From JBGANR01 sp044222225 (lineage in GTDB: Bacteria > Actinomycetota > Actinomycetes > Mycobacteriales > Mycobacteriaceae), in NCBI GenBank assembly GCA_044222225.1, contig JBGANR010000008.1:62001-126000 (forward strand): 64,000 nt of DNA. The letters run 5' to 3'. The notes beneath the pieces are model-generated. The model saw nothing but the letters and a program-made list of their open reading frames with translations. It had not been told where the DNA came from and made no database searches. Positions within the stretch are counted from its first letter, which is position 1, and the number at the start of each line of letters is the position of its first letter. Below, piece after piece: positions 59,297 to 64,000 of this stretch. The translations under genes were made by a program, and so were the position numbers.

Positions 59297-60166
59297 CTAC
59301 GCCCTCGCGGGGAAGTGCCGGATCAGCCCTTCCTGCACGACCGTCGTCGCCAGCGCGCCTTCGCGGGTGAAGAACCGCCCCGTGGCGAGGCCGCGCGAGC
59401 CCGTCGCCACCGGCGACTTCGTCTCGTACAGCAGCCACTCGTCGAAGCGGGACTCCTGGTGGAACCACATCGAGTGGTTGACCGTGGCCGCGAAGATCCG
59501 GTCGAAACCCCAAGACAGGCCGTGGGTCGTGAGGATCGAGTCGAGGACCGTCGTGTCCGAGGCGTAACACATCGCGGCGACGTGCAGCAGCGGGTCGTCC
59601 GGAAGCTCGCCGTCGGCCCGCATCCACACCCGGTTGTGGTCGAGCGACTCCCCCGCCTCGCGGAGCTTCCACGCCGGGTCGTTGACGTACCGCATGTCGA
59701 TCGGACGCATCGCGTTGACGAACGCGGCGATGTGCTCCTCGTAGCCGGCGAAGTGCTCGTCCAGCGGCGGCAGTTCCTCCGGAAACGGCACCTCCGGAAC
59801 CGTCACGGCGTGCTCCAGCCCGGCCTTCGGATCCTGGAACGCCACGAGCGCGACGTACAGCACCTCGCCGTCCTGCGTCGCCGTGACCTGCCGGTTGGAG
59901 AACGCCCGGCCTTCACGCAGCCGCAACACGCGGTACTCGATCGGCCGCTTCGGATCGCCGCCCCGGATGAAATGCGCCGACAGCGCGTGCACCGGAGTCG
60001 CCTCGACCGTCCGGCCGGCCGCGATCACCGACTGCGCGAGCAACTGTCCGCCGAACGTCCGGGCACCGACCTCCGCGGGATGGTGACCGACGAAGAGGTC
60101 GGGTCCAGCCTCGTCCAGATCCAACAACCGCAGGAGTTTCGGCAGGTCGGAGACGGTGATGCTCAC
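59297..60166 (-). CDS. tesB: Acyl-CoA thioesterase II
   Basis: A 289-residue TesB-type double hot-dog thioesterase. The first half has HHPAEVGARTFGGQLLAQSVIAA and VHALSAHFIRGGDPKRPIEYRV. The second has MCYASDTTVLDSIL (Asp/Thr), NHSMWFHQESRFDEWLLYETKSP and VVQEGLIRHF (Gln). These positions match the Asp/Thr/Gln site of E. coli TesB. It hydrolyses medium- and long-chain acyl-CoA. GTG at 60166 (VSITVSDLPKLL) is preferred; a longer frame to 60202 is possible. tesB beside pyk is the conserved order of mycobacteria, where it is Rv1618. Confidence 0.95.
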   Translation of the reverse strand: MSITVSDLPKLLRLLDLDEAGPDLFVGHHPAEVGARTFGGQLLAQSVIAAGRTVEATPVHALSAHFIRGGDPKRPIEYRVLRLREGRAFSNRQVTATQDGEVLYVALVAFQDPKAGLEHAVTVPEVPFPEELPPLDEHFAGYEEHIAAFVNAMRPIDMRYVNDPAWKLREAGESLDHNRVWMRADGELPDDPLLHVAAMCYASDTTVLDSILTTHGLSWGFDRIFAATVNHSMWFHQESRFDEWLLYETKSPVATGSRGLATGRFFTREGALATTVVQEGLIRHFPARA

Positions 60167-60217
60167 TCGGGTGTCGTCCTCTCGGCGGCCCGCGGCGATC
60201 ACCGCGGGCCACCGGCG

Positions 60218-61636
60218 TCAGTGATCGTCCTCGCCGATCCGGTGAACGTGGATCAGGTTGGTCGAGCCGACCGTGCCCGGAGGCGCACCGGCCACGATGA
60301 CCACCTGGTCGCCGTGCTTGTACCGGCCGATGGCGAGCAGCGCGTGGTCGACCTGCCGGATCATCGCGTCCGTCGAATGGACGAAGTCGACGATGAACGT
60401 CTCGGTGCCCCAGCTCAGCGCGAGCTGGCTGCGCACCTCCGGCGTCGGCGTGAACGCGAGCAGCGGCAGCCGCGAGTGCAACCGGGCCAGACGCCGCACG
60501 GTGTCGCCGGACTGCGAGAACGCGACGAGCGCGGTCGCCTCGAGCCGCTCGCCGATGTCGCGGGCCGCGTACGAGATGACACCGCGCTTGGTACGCGGCA
60601 GGTGCTCCAGCGGGGGCACCAGCCGGCTGCCCGACTCGATGAACGTGACGATCTTCGCCATCGTCGCGACCGACTCGACCGGGTACGCGCCGACGGACGT
60701 CTCGCCCGACAGCATGACGGCGTCCGTGCCGTCGAGCACGGCGTTGGCGACGTCGGACGCCTCGGCGCGCGTCGGCCGCGAGTTCTCGATCATCGACTCG
60801 AGCATCTGCGTCGCGACGATGACCGGCTTGGCGAACTCCCGCGCCATCTGGATGGCCCGCTTCTGGACGAGCGGCACCTCCTCGAGCGGCAGCTCGACGC
60901 CGAGATCACCGCGAGCCACCATGATCGCGTCGAAGGCCATCACGATGGCCTCGAGGTTGTCGACGGCCTCCGGCTTCTCGAGCTTCGCGATGACGGGCAC
61001 CCGACGTCCAACGCGGTCCATGACCTCGTGCACGAGATCGATGTCCGAGGCCGAGCGCACGAACGACAGCGCGATGAAGTCGACGCCGAGCCGGAGCGCG
61101 AACTCCAGATCCTCGATGTCCTTCTCCGACAACGCCGGCACCGAGACGTTCATCCCCGGCAGCGAGACACCCTTGTTGTTGCTGACGGGGCCGCCCTCGG
61201 TGACCTCGCAGACGACGTCGTCGCCGCGCACGTCCGACACCGTGAGGCCGACCTTGCCGTCGTCGACGAGCAGCCGGTCACCCGGGACGGCGTCGGCGGC
61301 GAGCTGCTTGTACGTCGTCGAGACCCGGTCGTGGCTGCCCTCGCAGTCGGCGACGGTGATGGTGACGGTCTCGCCCGCCGACCAGACGGTGCGCCCCTCG
61401 GTGAAGGTGCCGAGCCGGATCTTCGGTCCCTGCAGGTCGGCGAGGATGCCGACCGCCTTGCCGGTGGCATCCGAGGCGCGGCGGACACGGTGGTACATCG
61501 CCTCGTGGTCGGAATGGGCGCCGTGGCTGAAGTTGAGCCGGGCGACGTCCATTCCGCTCTCGATGAGCTTGGTGACGATCTCGTCACTGCCCGTCGCGGG
61601 GCCGAGCGTGCAAACGATCTTGGTACGTCGATTCAC
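60218..61636 (-). CDS. pyk: Pyruvate kinase
   Basis: A 472-residue pyruvate kinase. Its motifs are VNRRTKIVCTLGPATGS, MDVARLNFSHG, ILADLQGPKIRLG, the signature VIAKLEKPEAVDNLEAI, MVARGDLGVELPLEEVPLVQK, and TDAVMLSGETSVGAYPVE with the catalytic Lys and Glu. The C-terminal alpha/beta domain (VAFSQSGDTVRRLARLHSRLPLLAF) is complete. It converts phosphoenolpyruvate and ADP to pyruvate and ATP. GTG at 61636 (VNRRTKIV) is the standard start. A 71-bp tandem duplication lies just upstream, between this gene and lgt, where its promoter must be. Confidence 0.97.
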   Translation of the reverse strand: MNRRTKIVCTLGPATGSDEIVTKLIESGMDVARLNFSHGAHSDHEAMYHRVRRASDATGKAVGILADLQGPKIRLGTFTEGRTVWSAGETVTITVADCEGSHDRVSTTYKQLAADAVPGDRLLVDDGKVGLTVSDVRGDDVVCEVTEGGPVSNNKGVSLPGMNVSVPALSEKDIEDLEFALRLGVDFIALSFVRSASDIDLVHEVMDRVGRRVPVIAKLEKPEAVDNLEAIVMAFDAIMVARGDLGVELPLEEVPLVQKRAIQMAREFAKPVIVATQMLESMIENSRPTRAEASDVANAVLDGTDAVMLSGETSVGAYPVESVATMAKIVTFIESGSRLVPPLEHLPRTKRGVISYAARDIGERLEATALVAFSQSGDTVRRLARLHSRLPLLAFTPTPEVRSQLALSWGTETFIVDFVHSTDAMIRQVDHALLAIGRYKHGDQVVIVAGAPPGTVGSTNLIHVHRIGEDDH

Positions 61637-61648
61637 TCGGTACACAGT

Positions 61649-61790
61649 AGTCTCCCGGCGGCGATGAGGCAGAGCAACAAGTCCCCGCCCCGACCCGCCA
61701 CCGGGAAACCCCGCATTACAGTCTCCCGGCGGCGATGAGGCAGAGCAACAAGTCCCCGCCCCGACCCGCCGCCGGAAAACCCCGTACTAC
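61649..61790. repeat. 71-bp tandem direct duplication between lgt and pyk
   Basis: Positions 61649-61719 are repeated at 61720-61790 with only a few differences in the last third. The second copy includes the lgt stop codon (61787-61789); the first ends 13 bases before the pyk start. On the minus strand each copy contributes a possible leader or promoter segment for pyk. Confidence 0.9.
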
Positions 61791-62767
61791 GTACCAGACT
61801 TCGGCTTCTCGTCCGCCGGATCCTCGACCTCGTCCGCCTCGTCCGCCGCCGCGATCTCCGCCTCGTCCGCCGCCGCGATCTCGGCCGCGACCCGCTCCCG
61901 CTCGGCGGGCCGGTACACCTCGAGGCCCTGTTCACGGCCCTTTCTCGCCAGCACGACGTACGCGACGGCCAGCGCGAAGACGATCGCCGCGGTGAACACG
62001 TTGATCCGCACCCCGGCGACGAGGGTCGCGTGATCGGTCCGCATGAGTTCGATACCGAAGCGTCCGACGCAGTAGCCCGCGACGTACAGCGCGAACAACC
62101 GGCCGTGGCCGATGCGGAATCGCCGGTCGACCACGACGAGCAGCGCCGCGATCAGCAGGTTCCACAGCAGCTCGTAGAGGAAGGTCGGGTGGACGACCGC
62201 ATACACCTCGCCCGTGGAGACGCCGTTGATCGCACCGGGCGAGCCGCCGGTCCGGTAGAAGATCTCCAGCCCCCACGGGACCGACGTCTCGGCGCCGTAC
62301 AGCTCCTGGTTGAAGTAGTTGCCGAGCCGTCCGACGGCCTGGGCGACGATGATGCCCGGCGCGACGGCGTCACCGAAGGCGGGCAGGCTGATGCCGTAGC
62401 GCCGCGTGCCGATGTACGCGCCGAGCGTGCCGAGCGCCACGGCGCCCCAGATGCCGAGACCGCCGTCCCAGATGCGGAAGACGTCGGCGGGTGTCTTCTC
62501 GCCGTCGCCGAAGTACGTGTTCCAGTCGGTCAGGACGTGATACAGCCGGCCACCGAGGAGCCCGAAGGGCACCGCCCACAGCGCGACGTCGAGCACCTCC
62601 CCCGGACGTCCCCCGCGCGCGGTCCAGCGCCGTTCGCCCCACCACAGGGCGATGACGATCCCGGCGATGATGCACAGCGCGTACGCGCGGATCGGGACCG
62701 GACCGAGATGCCACACCCCTTGTGCGGGGCTCGGCAGATACGCGAGGTACGCCGAGGGGGCACTCAC
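61787..62767 (-). CDS. lgt: Prolipoprotein diacylglyceryl transferase
   Basis: A 326-residue membrane enzyme with about seven helices. The Lgt signature GRLGNYFNQELYGAET (~148) is present, with the essential region GGLGIWGAVALG and HPTFLYELLWN. It transfers diacylglycerol from phosphatidylglycerol to the lipobox cysteine of prolipoproteins. The C-terminal ~40 residues are an acidic low-complexity tail (AAEIAAADEAEIAAADEADEVEDP) in which an eight-residue unit is repeated. Such tails are common in mycolata Lgt. GTG at 62767 overlaps the trpA stop by four bases, so it is coupled to the tryptophan genes. Confidence 0.96.
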   Translation of the reverse strand: MSAPSAYLAYLPSPAQGVWHLGPVPIRAYALCIIAGIVIALWWGERRWTARGGRPGEVLDVALWAVPFGLLGGRLYHVLTDWNTYFGDGEKTPADVFRIWDGGLGIWGAVALGTLGAYIGTRRYGISLPAFGDAVAPGIIVAQAVGRLGNYFNQELYGAETSVPWGLEIFYRTGGSPGAINGVSTGEVYAVVHPTFLYELLWNLLIAALLVVVDRRFRIGHGRLFALYVAGYCVGRFGIELMRTDHATLVAGVRINVFTAAIVFALAVAYVVLARKGREQGLEVYRPAERERVAAEIAAADEAEIAAADEADEVEDPADEKPKSGT

Positions 62768-63540
62768 CCGCGGACTCCGGCGGCGAGCTCGGCGGTCAGC
62801 GCCCGCAGCGCCTCGGTGCCGTCGGCAGCGGCCGAGACGAGCGCCGAGCCGACGATGACGGCGTCGGCGTATCCCGCGATCTCGGCCGCCTGTTCCCGCG
62901 TCTTGACGCCGAGCCCGACGCCGATCGGCAGCGACGAGACCTCACGCACCCGCCGGACGAGTTCAGGAGCCGCCGAGGAGACGGCGTCCCGGGCGCCGGT
63001 GACGCCCATCGTCGACGCCGCGTAGATGAAGCCGGACCCGATGGCGCAGGTCAGCGCGATCCGCTCCGGGCTCGACGACGGCGCCACCAGATAGATGCGG
63101 TCGAGCAGGTTGGCCTCGGACGCCGCGAGCCAGGCCTGCGACTCCTCGGGGATGAGGTTCGGGGTGACGATGCCGCAGCCGCCGGCCGACTTGAGCTCGC
63201 GGGCGAAGTCGGCGACGCCGAACTGCAGGATCGGGTTCCAGTAGCTCATGACGACGGCCTCGCCACCGGCCGCCTTGACCGCCGCGACGACATCGAAGAC
63301 GTCCTTCACCCGGAAGCCGTTGACCAGCGCCTCCTCGGCGGCCGCCTGGATGGTCGGGCCGTCCATCACGGGATCGGAGTACGGCACACCGACCTCGACG
63401 ATGTCGCATCCGGCGGCGACGAGATCGGTGACGTGCCGGATCGAGTCGGCGACGGTCGGATAGCCCGCCGGCAGGTAACCGACGAGCGCCGCGCGCCCCT
63501 CGGCGCGGCAGGTCGCGAAGACGGAGTCGAGCTCGCTCAT
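62764..63540 (-). CDS. trpA: Tryptophan synthase alpha subunit
   Basis: A 258-residue TIM-barrel enzyme. It has VGYLPAGYPTV, the catalytic Glu in CDIVEVGVPYSDP and Asp in DPVMDGPTIQAA, NPILQFGVADF, GIVTPNLIPEES, and GFIYAASTMGVTGAR. It cleaves indole-3-glycerol phosphate to indole, which passes to TrpB. It overlaps both neighbours by four bases (trpB stop/trpA start and trpA stop/lgt start), a tight trpB-trpA-lgt arrangement. The start is ATG at 63540. Confidence 0.97.
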   Translation of the reverse strand: MSELDSVFATCRAEGRAALVGYLPAGYPTVADSIRHVTDLVAAGCDIVEVGVPYSDPVMDGPTIQAAAEEALVNGFRVKDVFDVVAAVKAAGGEAVVMSYWNPILQFGVADFARELKSAGGCGIVTPNLIPEESQAWLAASEANLLDRIYLVAPSSSPERIALTCAIGSGFIYAASTMGVTGARDAVSSAAPELVRRVREVSSLPIGVGLGVKTREQAAEIAGYADAVIVGSALVSAAADGTEALRALTAELAAGVRG

Positions 63541-64000
63541 GCGTCGGTGTCCTTGTCTGCGGCGGGGCCTGCGGTCTCGGGAGCTGCGCCGTCGGCATCC
63601 GGGGCGTCGGGCGCGGGGTCGTCGAACAACCCGAACCAGTGGGCCGCGGTGTCGACGTCCTTGTCGCCCCGCCCGGAGACGTTGACGAGGACGACGGCGC
63701 CCTTCCCCAGCTCCTTGCCGAGTTCCAGCGCGCCGGCGATGGCGTGCGCGGACTCGATGGCCGGGATGATGCCCTCCGTGCGCGAGAGCAGCGCCAGCGC
63801 GTCCATCGCCTCGGTGTCGGTGACCGGCCGATACTCGGCGCGTCCGATGTCCTTGAGATGAGCGTGCTCGGGCCCGACGCCCGGATAGTCGAGACCCGCC
63901 GAGATGGAGTGCGACTCGATCGTCTGGCCGTCGTCGTCCTGCAACAGGTACGAGTAGGAGCCCTGGAACGCGCCGGGCCGCCCGCCCGTCATCGTCGCGG
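63537..64000 (-). CDS. trpB: Tryptophan synthase beta subunit, C-terminal part
   Basis: The last ~154 residues of TrpB; the gene begins beyond the right edge. Visible are GRPGAFQGSYSYLLQDDDGQTIESHSISAGLDYPGVGPEHAHLKDIGR, the loop and helices around the PLP site, and AIESAHAIAGALELGKEL and VVLVNVSGRGDKDVDTAAHW, where the Ser-Gly-Arg-Gly-Asp-Lys loop is diagnostic. It joins indole and serine. The C-terminus carries a ~25-residue alanine/aspartate-rich tail beyond the usual end. It overlaps trpA by four bases. Confidence 0.96.
   Translation of the reverse strand, partial: ATMTGGRPGAFQGSYSYLLQDDDGQTIESHSISAGLDYPGVGPEHAHLKDIGRAEYRPVTDTEAMDALALLSRTEGIIPAIESAHAIAGALELGKELGKGAVVLVNVSGRGDKDVDTAAHWFGLFDDPAPDAPDADGAAPETAGPAADKDTDA

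Noticed and set aside
1..64000. CRISPR arrays, rRNA genes, insertion sequences with transposases
   Set aside because: None seen. The tandem repeats present are too few or lie in coding sequence, and no transposase-like protein occurs.

Overview
The window is high-GC actinobacterial DNA. The gene order trpB-trpA-lgt-pyk-tesB ... pdtaR ... polA-rpsA-coaE, with a divergent DUF402 gene beyond coaE, is the order known from mycobacteria and their mycolic-acid-containing relatives. A DesA3-type desaturase with its flavin/2Fe-2S reductase, a 13E12-type HNH gene and a C-terminally extended CoaE point the same way. I infer a Mycobacteriales genome (Gordonia/Tsukamurella/Rhodococcus-like) that is not Mycobacterium itself; the genus cannot be fixed from the sequence.

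Left part (1-11.9 kb, minus strand): a giant non-ribosomal peptide synthetase that runs off the left edge. It starts at a TTG at 10913 and reads C-A-T-E / C-A-T / C-A-(T...). An MbtH-like chaperone gene lies about 0.8 kb upstream. The gap between them is non-coding and carries a perfect dyad. From 12 to 16 kb come a DUF402 protein, a small Mycobacteriales protein, and a fatty-acid desaturase/reductase pair divergent from a DesT/FabR-like TetR regulator with an operator-like palindrome between them. Then come an acyltransferase-3 membrane protein and a class II Fic protein with three copies of an operator-like repeat (16-18.7 kb).

Core block (18.7-31.6 kb): coaE, an NTF2-like protein, two membrane-anchored proteins, rpsA, two small metabolic-type genes on the plus strand, polA, a divergent XRE regulator/methionine aminopeptidase pair, the HNH (13E12) gene and pdtaR.

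Middle (31.8-42.6 kb): an alpha/beta hydrolase, then a beta-galactoside utilisation locus. On one side is a sodium/solute symporter with a two-TM partner and a universal stress protein. Divergent from it is a GH42 beta-galactosidase-DeoR-galT-galK operon with overlapping genes, followed by an MFS transporter.

Right part (42.6-64 kb): a DUF574-type methyltransferase, a PAS-GGDEF-EAL protein, an unusual tRNA (CAA anticodon but short variable loop), a HEPN/Abi-like gene with an apparently frameshifted N-terminus, an ABC exporter, an epoxide-hydrolase-like enzyme, an SDR/LysR pair, an AraC-GyrI/SRPBCC pair, a 909-residue phosphoribosyltransferase-HAD fusion, a NarL-type two-component system, and the conserved tesB-pyk-lgt-trpA-trpB run.

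The most unusual observations are: a 33-bp mini-repeat inserted as tandem pairs, in different reading frames, inside two unrelated genes (NRPS and methyltransferase); the PRT-HAD fusion protein; the Fic operator array; the odd tRNA beside a broken HEPN gene; a 71-bp tandem duplication between lgt and pyk; and a leftover adenylation-domain fragment inside the NRPS.
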